Below, piece after piece: positions 25,566 to 32,185 of a DNA stretch of 64,000 nt. The notes beneath the pieces are model-generated. The model searched no databases. It worked only from the letters and a program-made list of their open reading frames with translations, and was not told the origin of the DNA. The stretch's first letter is position 1. Each line of letters opens with the position of its first letter. Source of the stretch: CAZPNX01 sp964518765 (GTDB lineage: Bacteria > Edwardsbacteria > AC1 > EtOH8); NCBI GenBank assembly GCA_964518765.1, contig CAZFJC010000017.1, positions 6,053 to 70,052 of the forward strand, given 5' to 3'. A program made the translations under genes and the position numbers.

Positions 25566-26038
25566 TTTTTCTCTAAGCCGTGCCTTTTCAGGATCTCCAC
25601 TAAAATCCCTCCGTCCAGAACGCCCTCTTCGGAAAGTAGGCGCACCCGCTCCCGGTCCTTGGCCCGGCCCGTCTGCAGGCATATCGCAACCAGGTGCTCC
25701 GCTGTGAATACCCTGGCGGTGGCGGAACCATAGTGAGTTTCCCTCGCCCGGTCCAGCGCCTCTGCGATCAAACCGTCGTCTGCAGGCAGGAATTGCACGG
25801 CCACGCCCTCGATATCCACGCATTCCCGCTGTTCGGCGTAGCCGCGCTTCCGCAGCTCCTCGTAGAGGGGCGCCAGCGTGATCAGGCCTCCCTTTCGCGG
25901 AAGCGACACGAAAACGTCAAGGTCGAAGGTCAGCAGCGGCTCGGCGTAGAAGGTGGCCGCCATAGCCCCGCCGATTGCGTACCTGCCGATGATTCCATCG
26001 CGCTCCAGTTCGTTCAATACTTTAATGGTCTTTTCCAC
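25544..26038 (-). CDS. AbiEii-like nucleotidyltransferase
   Basis: 164 aa, DNA polymerase beta-like nucleotidyltransferase fold. The active-site signature is present: G23-G24 followed by D39-L40-D41 (IGGAMAATFY ... FDLDVFV). Then come helical segments and VEGVAVQFLPADDGLIAEALDRA, TARVFTAEHLVAICLQTGRAKDRERV, which match the body of AbiEii/AbiGii-type toxins. Related enzymes act as toxins that modify tRNA or as stand-alone nucleotidyltransferases. Start is GTG at 26038, 13 bp after the stop of the truncated gyrA copy, which may feed ribosomes into it. It is part of the segment inserted between gyrB and gyrA. Toxic activity is inferred from family only. Confidence 0.8.
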   Translation of the reverse strand: MEKTIKVLNELERDGIIGRYAIGGAMAATFYAEPLLTFDLDVFVSLPRKGGLITLAPLYEELRKRGYAEQRECVDIEGVAVQFLPADDGLIAEALDRARETHYGSATARVFTAEHLVAICLQTGRAKDRERVRLLSEEGVLDGGILVEILKRHGLEKKWEQWRE

Positions 26039-26051
26039 GGCGGTTTCCCGT

Positions 26052-26180
26052 TTATTTCATTCCACCCCTACGGCACGGCAGGGCCCGGGCCACCATGACC
26101 GACATGGAGTAATCCAGGAAGGAGGAGCGCCTCTCCTCCTCCGCCTCCCGGGTCAGTATGCGCTGTCTTTCGAGGGGCAT
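26052..26180 (-). pseudogene. Truncated gyrA 5' fragment (42 codons)
   Basis: An ATG at 26180 opens a frame with the gyrA start: MPLERQRILT and FLDYSMSVMVARALP. The frame then departs into PCRRGGMK and stops at 26052-26054. It differs from the intact gyrA at V13A, M17R and I29M. All three nucleotide differences change the amino acid, and I29 is the conserved residue in GyrA proteins, so this is the decayed copy. It has a ribosome-binding site (AAGGA about 10 nt upstream) and may be translated as a leader peptide for the nucleotidyltransferase. Confidence 0.9.
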
Positions 26181-26181
26181 A
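26077..26181 (-). repeat. 105-bp direct repeat, copy B (gyrB-proximal)
   Basis: Same orientation as copy A at 25195-25299, 102 of 105 bases identical. Homologous recombination between the copies would delete 882 bp, including the nucleotidyltransferase and its partner, and restore an uninterrupted gyrB-gyrA junction. Confidence 0.95.
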
Positions 26182-26225
26182 GTTTCTCAGTCCTTATTAT
26201 TGAGACACGGTGAGCCATTGGAAAG

Positions 26226-26243
26226 GACAAGGCGTGCCTTGTC
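26226..26243. repeat. 18-bp near-continuous palindrome downstream of gyrB
   Basis: GACAAGGC-GT-GCCTTGTC. The arms are perfect complements with a two-base centre. It lies 34 bp after the gyrB stop and 45 bp before the truncated gyrA start. The loop is too tight for a typical terminator and no T-tract follows, so a protein-binding site or attenuator is possible. Confidence 0.5.
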
Positions 26244-26276
26244 TTTGCATTATTATCCTGCTACTAAATCCTTGCC

Positions 26277-28178
26277 TTAAACGTCCAGGTTCTTCACGTA
26301 CTTGGCGTTCTGCTCGATGAACTGCCGCCGCGGCTCCACCTGATCGCCCATGAGGATGGTAAAGGTGTGGTCGGTCTCCACCGCGTCGTCCACCACCACC
26401 TGCCACAGGGTGCGGCGCTCCGGATCCATGGTGGTCTTCCACAGCTGCTCCGGATTCATCTCCCCCAGCCCCTTATAGCGCTGGATGCCGACCCCGTCCT
26501 TGCCCAGCCGCTTGACCGTCTTCTCCAGGTCCTCGTCGCTGTAGACCCAGTGCTCCTCCTTGCCCTTGGCCACGCGATAGAGCGGCGGCTGGGCGATGTA
26601 GAGGTAACCCTTGTCGATGAGGCCCCGCATGTGGCGGAAGAAGAAGGTTAAAAGCAAGGTGCGGATGTGGGCTCCGTCCACGTCGGCGTCGGTCATGATG
26701 ATCACCTTGTGGTAGCGGGCCTTCTCCGGATCGAAATCCTCCTGGCCGATACCGGTCCCCATGGCGGTGATGATGGTCCGGATCTCCTCATTTGCCAGCA
26801 TCTTATCCACCCGGGTCTTCTCCACGTTGAGGATCTTGCCCCGCAGCGGCAGGATGGCCTGGAACTTGCGGTCCCGCCCCTGCTTGGCCGAGCCCCCGGC
26901 CGAGTCGCCCTCCACCAGATAGAGCTCGCACAGCTTGGGATCGTCCAGCGAGCAGTCGGCCAGCTTGCCCGGTAGGCCCGAGGACTCCAGGGCGTTCTTG
27001 CGCCTCACTAGGTCACGGGCCTTGCGGGCCGCCTCCCGGGAGCGGGCCGAGAGGATGGCCTTCTCGCAGATCCGGTTGGCCACGCTGGAGTGCTCCTCGA
27101 AGAAGCTGACCAGCTCCTGGCCCACCAGGGACTCCACGATTCCTTTAACTTCCGAATTCCCCAACTTCGTTTTGGTTTGCCCCTCGAACTGGGGTTGCTT
27201 GACCTTGACCGAGACCACTGCCGTTAGACCTTCGCGGGCGTCGTCGCCCGACAGGGTGAAGTTGTCCTTCTTCAGCAGGTTGTTCTTCTTGACGTAGTCG
27301 TTGATGGCCCGGGTCAGGGCCGACTTGAAGCCGATAAGGTGGGTGCCCCCCTCGATGGTGTTGATGTTGTTGGCGAAGGAGTATATATTGTCGTCGAAGG
27401 AGTCGTTGTACTGCAGGGCCACCTCCACCTGCACCCCGTCTCCCTCCTTGGCCACGTAGATGGGTTTGTGCAGGGGCGTCTTGTTCTCGTCCAGGAACTT
27501 GACGAAAGAGACGATACCGCCGTCGTACTTGAAGTTGTGGACCTTTCCCGACCGCTCGTCGGTGATGTCGATGGCCAGGCCCTTGTTGAGGAAGGCCAGC
27601 TCCCGCAGGCGCGAGGACAGGATGTCGAAGGAGAAGACGGTGTTCTTGAAGATCTCCCTGTCCGGTTTGAAGGTGACCGCGGTGCCGGTCCGGGAGCTCT
27701 TGCCGATGACCTTGAGCTCGCTCTTGGTTTGGCCCCGCTCGTACTTCTGATGGTGAACCTTACCGTCGCGGGAAACCTCGACCTCCAGCCACTCGGACAG
27801 GGCGTTGACCACGCTCACCCCCACCCCGTGCAGGCCGCCGGAGATGGCATAGGCCTTGTTGTCGAACTTGCCCCCGGCGTGGAGCATGGTCATCACCACC
27901 TCCACCGCCGGCTTCTTCTGCTCCTTGTGCATCTCCACCGGGATGCCCCGGCCGTTGTCCTCTACCCTTACTGAACCGTCCTTGCGGATGAAGACCTTGA
28001 TATGGTCGCAGGCCCCGGCCAGGGCCTCGTCCACCGAATTGTCCACCACCTCGAACACCAGATGGTGCAGGCCTCGGCTGCCGGTGTCGCCGATGTACAT
28101 GGCCGGCCGGCGCCTCACTGCCTCCATTCCCTTGAGGACGGTTATCTTCTCGCTTCCGTAGCTTTCCTTGGCTGTCAT
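26277..28178 (-). CDS. gyrB: DNA gyrase subunit B
   Basis: 633 aa, the ATPase subunit of gyrase. The GHKL ATP site is visible: VFEVVDNSVDEALAG, VEDNGRGIP and GGLHGVGVSVVNALS. The TOPRIM region carries LVEGDSAGGSAKQGRDR and the C-terminus ends with NLDV. The frame is open upstream to 28403, but that portion only shadows dciA. ATG at 28178 gives MTAKESYGSEKITVLKGMEA, the normal GyrB N-terminus, with GGAG nearby. It is 23 bp downstream of dciA. The normal gyrB-gyrA adjacency is broken by the inserted cassette. Confidence 0.97.
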   Translation of the reverse strand: MTAKESYGSEKITVLKGMEAVRRRPAMYIGDTGSRGLHHLVFEVVDNSVDEALAGACDHIKVFIRKDGSVRVEDNGRGIPVEMHKEQKKPAVEVVMTMLHAGGKFDNKAYAISGGLHGVGVSVVNALSEWLEVEVSRDGKVHHQKYERGQTKSELKVIGKSSRTGTAVTFKPDREIFKNTVFSFDILSSRLRELAFLNKGLAIDITDERSGKVHNFKYDGGIVSFVKFLDENKTPLHKPIYVAKEGDGVQVEVALQYNDSFDDNIYSFANNINTIEGGTHLIGFKSALTRAINDYVKKNNLLKKDNFTLSGDDAREGLTAVVSVKVKQPQFEGQTKTKLGNSEVKGIVESLVGQELVSFFEEHSSVANRICEKAILSARSREAARKARDLVRRKNALESSGLPGKLADCSLDDPKLCELYLVEGDSAGGSAKQGRDRKFQAILPLRGKILNVEKTRVDKMLANEEIRTIITAMGTGIGQEDFDPEKARYHKVIIMTDADVDGAHIRTLLLTFFFRHMRGLIDKGYLYIAQPPLYRVAKGKEEHWVYSDEDLEKTVKRLGKDGVGIQRYKGLGEMNPEQLWKTTMDPERRTLWQVVVDDAVETDHTFTILMGDQVEPRRQFIEQNAKYVKNLDV

Positions 28179-28201
28179 TGTACTCTCCGTGGTTCGGCTT
28201 T

Positions 28202-28510
28202 TCAGAATTCCCCGACTTTGAAGACCAGGTCCTTGATCACCTCCCGACCTAGGCCGGCGTTCAGCTTCTCCAACATCCGGGGTTTCAGCATCCGGCACTC
28301 GTTGGCCCAGGCTGGTGAGCGGCACTCCACTGTCATCCGGCCCCGGGCCACCGAAACCGCCCGAGTCGCCTTGGCCAGCCTGTCCCCGGCCGCCCCAGGC
28401 CACAGCTGAAGCGCCTTGCCTTCGTCTATCTTCTTATCTATCTCCAGGCGCTTCAGCAGCCGGTCCAAGATGTCGCCCACCGCTTCGGGCTTATGCTCCG
28501 TCTTGTTCAT
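28202..28510 (-). CDS. dciA: DciA/DUF721 family protein
   Basis: 102 aa. DUF721 proteins (DciA) load or operate the replicative helicase DnaB in bacteria lacking DnaC and typically sit between recF and gyrB, as here. The sequence shows the family pattern: VGDILDRLLKRLEID, LWPGAAGDRLAKATRAVSVARGRMTVECRSPAWANEC, then LGREVIKDLVFKVG. ATG at 28510 (MNKTEHKPEAV) is chosen. The longer reading from 28546 runs into an intergenic repeat and adds residues unlike the family. The start codon abuts AAGG with no spacing, so the ribosome-binding site is poor. Confidence 0.85.
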   Translation of the reverse strand: MNKTEHKPEAVGDILDRLLKRLEIDKKIDEGKALQLWPGAAGDRLAKATRAVSVARGRMTVECRSPAWANECRMLKPRMLEKLNAGLGREVIKDLVFKVGEF

Positions 28511-28516
28511 CCTTCG

Positions 28517-28603
28517 CCACCAAGGCACAAAGACACTATGGGGCAAATACCATTATTCATTCTATTATTTGGAAGGCATTTGTGCCTTCCTGCCTTAGTG
28601 GTT
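28517..28603. repeat. Imperfect inverted repeat of the CCACCAAGGCACAAAGACAC type
   Basis: Left arm at 28517-28536 (CCACCAAGGCACAAAGACAC). Right arm at 28581-28602, whose reverse complement reads ACCACTAAGGCAGGAAGGCACA. The AT-rich centre is about 44 bp. The arms match imperfectly with small gaps, giving a long cruciform or hairpin. It lies between nudix and dciA and supplies the spurious upstream extension of the dciA frame. Similar sequences are scattered in diverse bacterial genomes with no known role. Confidence 0.7.
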
Positions 28604-28617
28604 GGATCATGGTCTGG

Positions 28618-29076
28618 TCAGTAGAATATAACCTCATGGCCCGACAGTTTGCCCCGGTGATAGCAGATCTTGGCCGAAAAAAACTTCTCCTGCTCCAGCC
28701 ATGGCAAGAAAACAAAGTCGCCCTCCCAAAGGTCGAGCCTGGGGAGCTCCCTGTCCTCGACCCATTTCAGATAGCCCTCATCCGATTCGGCCAGGGAGCC
28801 GGAGAACCGGTCGGCGGTGAACAGGAAGACGTACCAATCGTCGAACTGATCGAAGGCCGGAAAAGTAATGACGCCCCGCAGTCTTGGTTTTTCCAGGGAC
28901 AGCCCGCTCTCCTCGCGCACCTCACGGATGGCGCACTCCTCCGGAGTCTCCCCTGGCTTGATCTTCCCTCCCAGACCGTTCCACTTGCCCCAGTGCATGT
29001 CGCCCGACTTCTTCACCCGGTGCATCATCAGGGTCCGGCCGCCGGAGCGCAGATAGACGAGCGTTGCTAAAACCAT
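28618..29076 (-). CDS. NUDIX hydrolase (MutT/8-oxo-dGTPase-like)
   Basis: 152 aa. A complete Nudix box G-x5-E-x7-R-E-U-x-E-E-x-G-U is present at 37-59 (GKIKPGETPEECAIREVREESGL), with the preceding MHWGKWNGLGG substrate-side motif found in 8-oxo-dGTP/NTP diphosphatases. It probably hydrolyses an oxidised or non-canonical nucleotide triphosphate, protecting replication. That suits its place between recF and dciA, although it is not a standard member of that operon. The arrangement suggests it was inserted there, since intergenic repeats flank it on both sides. Confidence 0.9.
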   Translation of the reverse strand: MVLATLVYLRSGGRTLMMHRVKKSGDMHWGKWNGLGGKIKPGETPEECAIREVREESGLSLEKPRLRGVITFPAFDQFDDWYVFLFTADRFSGSLAESDEGYLKWVEDRELPRLDLWEGDFVFLPWLEQEKFFSAKICYHRGKLSGHEVIFY

Positions 29077-29094
29077 CTAGGCATCTGCGAAGCG

Positions 29095-29143
29095 ACGAAG
29101 TGGCGAAGATACGGCCGGGTACTTCGTCCCCTCGCCACTTCGT
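29095..29143. repeat. Perfect 12-bp inverted repeat between recF and nudix
   Basis: ACGAAGTGGCGA at 29095-29106 and TCGCCACTTCGT at 29132-29143 around a 25-nt centre. AGATACG-like sequence flanks both arms. Hairpins built on TCGCCACTTCGT-like sequence are a recurrent intergenic type in metagenomic genomes. No gene or transposase is attached. Confidence 0.7.
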
Positions 29144-29189
29144 ATCTTAGTAACGTCGGTATCGGGAGGAACGAGGGAACTTGCCGCGA

Positions 29190-30290
29190 TCAATCGGCCG
29201 TCACCCGCCCCGCCTCCACCCGGAACTTCCTGAATCCGTCCTCGGTCGAGACGTCGTCCTCCTTGGCGGTGGCGATGAATATCTGGTATTCGGGCTCCAG
29301 CTGGTCCACCAGGAAGCCTCCCCGGTCGCGGTCCAGCTCGGCGAAGATCTCGTCCAGCAGGATGGCCGGCTTCTCCCCCAACTGCCCGGCCAGCATTTCG
29401 GCCTCGGCCAGCTTGAGGGCGATGGCCGCCGTCCGCTGCTGGCCCTGGGAGCCGAAGCTGCGGATACGCTGGCCGGCGATGGTGATCTCCAGGTCGTCGC
29501 GGTGTGGCCCGAACATGGTCAGCCCCCGGCGCCGCTCGAAATCGAAGTTGGTGTTCAGGGCCCGCATGAAGGCCTGCTCTATGCCCTCGCCCGGCTCGGT
29601 GCGGCACGACAAGTGGTAGCGCAGCCCCAGACGCTCCCGCCCGCCGGAGATGCGCATGTAGCGGCTGCCGGCCATCTCCTTGAGATCGTCGATCACCTCC
29701 AGCCGCTTGCGCACTATCTTGGCGCCGCAGGACACCAGCTGCTGGTTCCAGACCTCGAGCGATTCGGAGGTGGCTCGTCCTTCGCGAATGTCGAACAGCA
29801 GGCGGTTGCGCTGGTGCAGTATCCTACGGTACTCCTGGAGGTCGGCCAGATATGTTTTGGAGAACTGGGAGATGGCCATATCCATGAAGCGGCGGCGGTT
29901 GCCGGGCCCTCCCTTGCACAGCTCGTCGTCCTCCGGCGACAGGCTTACGATGGGCAGCCGGCCGATCAAATCGGAAAGCCTCTGCTGGGGCTCCCCGTTT
30001 ATCTTCAGCCTCTTCTCCTCCTTATTGAGGGCCGATTCCACCGTCAGCTCGCCGCCCCGGGCGAAGGCCTGGCCCTCCAGCCTCATCAGATCTTTATTGA
30101 ATTGGATCAGGTGCTCGTCCTCGGCGCTCTCCCTCTGGGACCGGCCGATACACAGATAATAGATGGCCTCCAGCAGGTTTGTTTTACCACTGCCGTTGGC
30201 GCCATGAAATAGGTTCCTGGTCGGAGAAAATTCCAGCTCAAAATCGTTAAGATTCCTGAAGCCGGTGCCTTTAAGAGTCTTAAACTGCAT
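29190..30290 (-). CDS. recF: DNA replication and repair protein RecF
   Basis: 366 aa, SMC-like ABC ATPase that loads RecA at gaps during recombinational repair. Walker A is at G30-T37 (GANGSGKT). SLSPEDDELCKGGPGNRRRFMD is the family segment. The signature is SFGSQGQQRTAAIALKLAEAE, with Walker B/D-loop PAILLDEIFAELDRDR. Length is normal. The ATG at 30290 follows AAAGG-containing leader sequence downstream of a clear promoter. dnaA and dnaN, which commonly precede recF, are absent. Instead the gene starts next to a 341-bp intergenic region and tRNA-Val. Confidence 0.96.
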   Translation of the reverse strand: MQFKTLKGTGFRNLNDFELEFSPTRNLFHGANGSGKTNLLEAIYYLCIGRSQRESAEDEHLIQFNKDLMRLEGQAFARGGELTVESALNKEEKRLKINGEPQQRLSDLIGRLPIVSLSPEDDELCKGGPGNRRRFMDMAISQFSKTYLADLQEYRRILHQRNRLLFDIREGRATSESLEVWNQQLVSCGAKIVRKRLEVIDDLKEMAGSRYMRISGGRERLGLRYHLSCRTEPGEGIEQAFMRALNTNFDFERRRGLTMFGPHRDDLEITIAGQRIRSFGSQGQQRTAAIALKLAEAEMLAGQLGEKPAILLDEIFAELDRDRGGFLVDQLEPEYQIFIATAKEDDVSTEDGFRKFRVEAGRVTAD

Positions 30291-30319
30291 GAAAAATCAA
30301 CCTTTATTTATAATATAGT

Positions 30320-30328
30320 TTATCCACA
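30320..30328 (+). promoter_or_regulatory. Consensus DnaA box in the recF leader
   Basis: TTATCCACA, a perfect DnaA 9-mer, is 30 bp upstream of the recF ATG and about 15 bp downstream of the predicted start of the recF operon transcript. A single box suits DnaA-dependent regulation. I see no cluster of further boxes. Confidence 0.6.
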
Positions 30329-30349
30329 ATTTAATGTATAAATCATATA

Positions 30350-30379
30350 ATTATACCACAATATGTGGCCCTTATGCAA
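30350..30379 (-). promoter_or_regulatory. Promoter of the recF-gyrBA operon with a palindrome in its spacer
   Basis: Minus-strand -10 TATAAT (30350-30355) preceded by TGG (extended -10), and -35 TTGCAT (30374-30379), 18-bp spacer. The spacer contains the palindrome CCACA-ATA-TGTGG (30356-30368), a plausible repressor site. The surrounding 30291-30420 region is strongly AT-rich. Confidence 0.65.
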
Positions 30380-30522
30380 AGGTTTTTTATCGCTTTCTAT
30401 CGATTTAACATATTCTAATGCAAAGAGTTGCGGCGGCATCCAGCCGGCCGGTGACTAAGCTAGGCATTTTGACGCTTTCGACATGTTTATTGCGTAATAC
30501 TGTAGATCAGCCCAGAAACCGC
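30380..30522. other. Rest of the recF / tRNA-Val intergenic region
   Basis: The gene-free stretch between the recF start and tRNA-Val is 341 bp (30291-30631). Apart from the promoters and DnaA box listed separately, I see no ORF or recognisable RNA in 30380-30522. A weak alternative promoter (TTGACG at 30469, TAATAC at 30495) has an unfavourable 20-bp spacer. The tRNA leader (30569-30591) can fold into a small hairpin. Confidence 0.5.
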
Positions 30523-30551
30523 TTGAAACACAGTTGAGACTTTGATATACT
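30523..30551 (+). promoter_or_regulatory. Promoter of tRNA-Val
   Basis: TTGAAA at 30523-30528 and TATACT at 30546-30551 with a 17-bp spacer. The predicted start near 30558 leaves a 74-nt leader before the mature tRNA. Confidence 0.65.
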
Positions 30552-30631
30552 TATGGTGTTTCGAGGTGTGCCGTCCTTACAAGGATAGGCATGTTGACTT
30601 CCTCAGGATGACCTAACAATGCTCTGGAGTC

Positions 30632-30708
30632 GGGCGGTTAGCTCAGTTGGTTAGAGCGCTGGTCTCACATACCAGAGGTCACAGGTTCGAGTCCCGTACC
30701 GCCCACCA
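30632..30708 (+). tRNA. tRNA-Val (CAC anticodon)
   Basis: 77 nt. The acceptor stem GGGCGGT pairs with ACCGCCC, the discriminator is A at 30705, and CCA is encoded at 30706-30708. The D-arm is TAGCTCAGTTGGTTAGAGC. The anticodon stem CTGGT/ACCAG encloses loop CTCACAT, giving anticodon CAC (reads GUG). The T-arm is ACAGGTTCGAGTCCCGT. It is an isolated tRNA on the plus strand between two minus-strand operons. Confidence 0.97.
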
Positions 30709-30754
30709 GGATATTATGGCTGCAGTCCCGCAGCCGGCGGGGTCCTGCCCATTT

Positions 30755-30783
30755 AAAAAGCTTCCCCATGGGGAAGCTTTTTT
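30755..30783. terminator. Bidirectional rho-independent terminator
   Basis: A 28-bp perfect palindrome (30755-30782) with arms AAAAAGCTTCCCC and its complement around a central AT pair, ending in a T-run. It terminates tRNA-Val on the plus strand. Being symmetrical, it also follows the minus-strand gene ending at 30876. Confidence 0.92.
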
Positions 30784-30875
30784 GCGTCTTCGACCCTCTA
30801 CCTTATGGAAAGCCCTTTTAATTGCCGTCAATAGCCCGAAGCTTTTGAACCTCCAAGAAAACGTTTGCTCTTTAT

Positions 30876-31352
30876 CTATCCTATCAGGTCCTCGCCGCCG
30901 CCTTCGGCAAACTCCAGCTTCCCTTGGTCGTCACTGGCCAATAGCTGCTGATAGCGAAAGTAGCTCACCCCCAGGAATTTGGTGACCGTCACCGACCGGG
31001 AATTTTCTACGGACGCCGCCCCTTGGCGCATCTTGAAGAACTTGAAATCGTACGGAGTCTGATTGAGATCCTTTATCACCTGGTGGAGATTTTCCTCGCA
31101 CAGGCCTTCGAAGCCTGAGAACAGCAGGTATTTCTGCCTGCCCAGCGGATTGTAGATGACCTTGATGATGCCCACGAACCTTTGGTCCTCGGGCCGGAAG
31201 ACCAGGAAGACCACCGGCTCTTCGTAGCCGGATCCGGTCGACTGGCAGACCATGTCCAGGTATGGGCCGACCACCTCGCCCTGGCCCGACAGGCAGGAGC
31301 GGTCGTCGACCATGATGACTTCGTTGGCCTCTATCTCGGCCGCCCTGGTCAT
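30876..31352 (-). CDS. Unknown protein encoded at the end of the cyanophycin cluster
   Basis: 158 aa, soluble, no signal peptide. Segments visible are EVIMVDDRSCLSGQGEVVGPYLDMV, EEPVVFLVFRPEDQRFVGIIKVIYNPLG and a C-terminal SVTVTKFLGVSYFRYQQLL. The mixed beta pattern suggests a compact alpha/beta fold. I recognise no family. The ATG at 31352 overlaps the cyanophycinase stop (ATGA), so it is translationally coupled to cphB, which argues for a role in cyanophycin turnover or granule binding. The longer frame upstream (to 31733) is a shadow of cphB. It is the final gene of a string running from deoB and precedes the terminator at 30755. Confidence 0.7.
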   Translation of the reverse strand: MTRAAEIEANEVIMVDDRSCLSGQGEVVGPYLDMVCQSTGSGYEEPVVFLVFRPEDQRFVGIIKVIYNPLGRQKYLLFSGFEGLCEENLHQVIKDLNQTPYDFKFFKMRQGAASVENSRSVTVTKFLGVSYFRYQQLLASDDQGKLEFAEGGGEDLIG

Positions 31353-32167
31353 CCGATCACCTTCCACTTTTTTAGGTCGAACCTGGCCCCGGGCGGCAGA
31401 AAGCCGACCCTTATTCCGTCGATGGTCACCTGACTGCCCCTGTCTACCCTGTCGTAATTGTTGCTGGTCACCTGGCCCGCGTCCATCACCGTCACCACCC
31501 CCGAACCGACCGCCTCCATCACCATATCGGCGCCGACGAGGATGGCCGTGTCCTCGGGCACCCCAATGCCCAGTCGGCAGGTTCCCGAAGCCAGGAACTG
31601 GGCCAGCCGATAGATGCGACCCCGCTCCATGAAGTGGGTGTCCACCACCATGCCGGGCAGGAAGCCGAAGCCCCTCCTCGAGCCACAGGCCCCCTTTTCG
31701 GTTCCATGGCCGTCCCCATGATAGATGGTCCACTCCCCGGCCGCAGCCGCCCCAGCGCTGGTGCCGGCCACGGTCGCCCCCTCGCGGTGCCGGCGGATTA
31801 TCATCTCGATCAGCTTCGAGCCTTGCAGCGCATCCAGCAGGCGCATCTGGCTGCCCCCGGTGAAAAAGATTAGGTCGGCCCTCTCCACTTTAGCCAGGTT
31901 CTCCCGGGCGTCGGTCTCTGGCCGGCCGCGCACCACCAGTGGATATACCTCGGCCACCCCCAGATTGCTGAAGGCCTTGCCGTAATCACGGTCCAGCTCC
32001 TCCTGGGAGAGGCTGGCGGCCGGGATGATGGCCACGCTGGTGGCCCGGCTATCTTTGACTATCCGGGCTAAAAGCCCGTTTCCGTTATGCCGGTCCTCGC
32101 TGCCGCCTATCAGGGCCAGCAGGCCCCTAAAGCCGGGACTATGGGTTCTCGCTATGCCTTCCAGCAT
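31349..32167 (-). CDS. cphB: Cyanophycinase
   Basis: 272 aa, S51-type serine exopeptidase that cleaves cyanophycin (multi-L-arginyl-poly-L-aspartate) to beta-Asp-Arg dipeptides. The nucleophile Ser137 lies in GTSAGA. The preceding FFTGGSQMRLL oxyanion-side loop and downstream VVDTHFMERGRIYRL (family H/ERGR motif) and IGVPEDTAILV complete the signature. There is no signal peptide, so it acts on internal granules, unlike the secreted cyanophycinases of scavengers. It lies 18 bp downstream of a cyanophycin synthetase gene and overlaps the unknown gene at 31352. Length is normal for intracellular CphB. Confidence 0.96.
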   Translation of the reverse strand: MLEGIARTHSPGFRGLLALIGGSEDRHNGNGLLARIVKDSRATSVAIIPAASLSQEELDRDYGKAFSNLGVAEVYPLVVRGRPETDARENLAKVERADLIFFTGGSQMRLLDALQGSKLIEMIIRRHREGATVAGTSAGAAAAGEWTIYHGDGHGTEKGACGSRRGFGFLPGMVVDTHFMERGRIYRLAQFLASGTCRLGIGVPEDTAILVGADMVMEAVGSGVVTVMDAGQVTSNNYDRVDRGSQVTIDGIRVGFLPPGARFDLKKWKVIG

Positions 32168-32185
32168 CTTCCTTCCGTTGGTTTC

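Noticed and set aside
28511..28546. Twelve-residue extension of DciA
   Set aside because: It is encoded by one arm of the inverted repeat at 28517 and is unlike DUF721 N-termini.
30291..30631. Replication origin
   Set aside because: Only one perfect DnaA box, no dnaA or dnaN, and no change in gene strand bias around it. Kept as a regulatory finding only.
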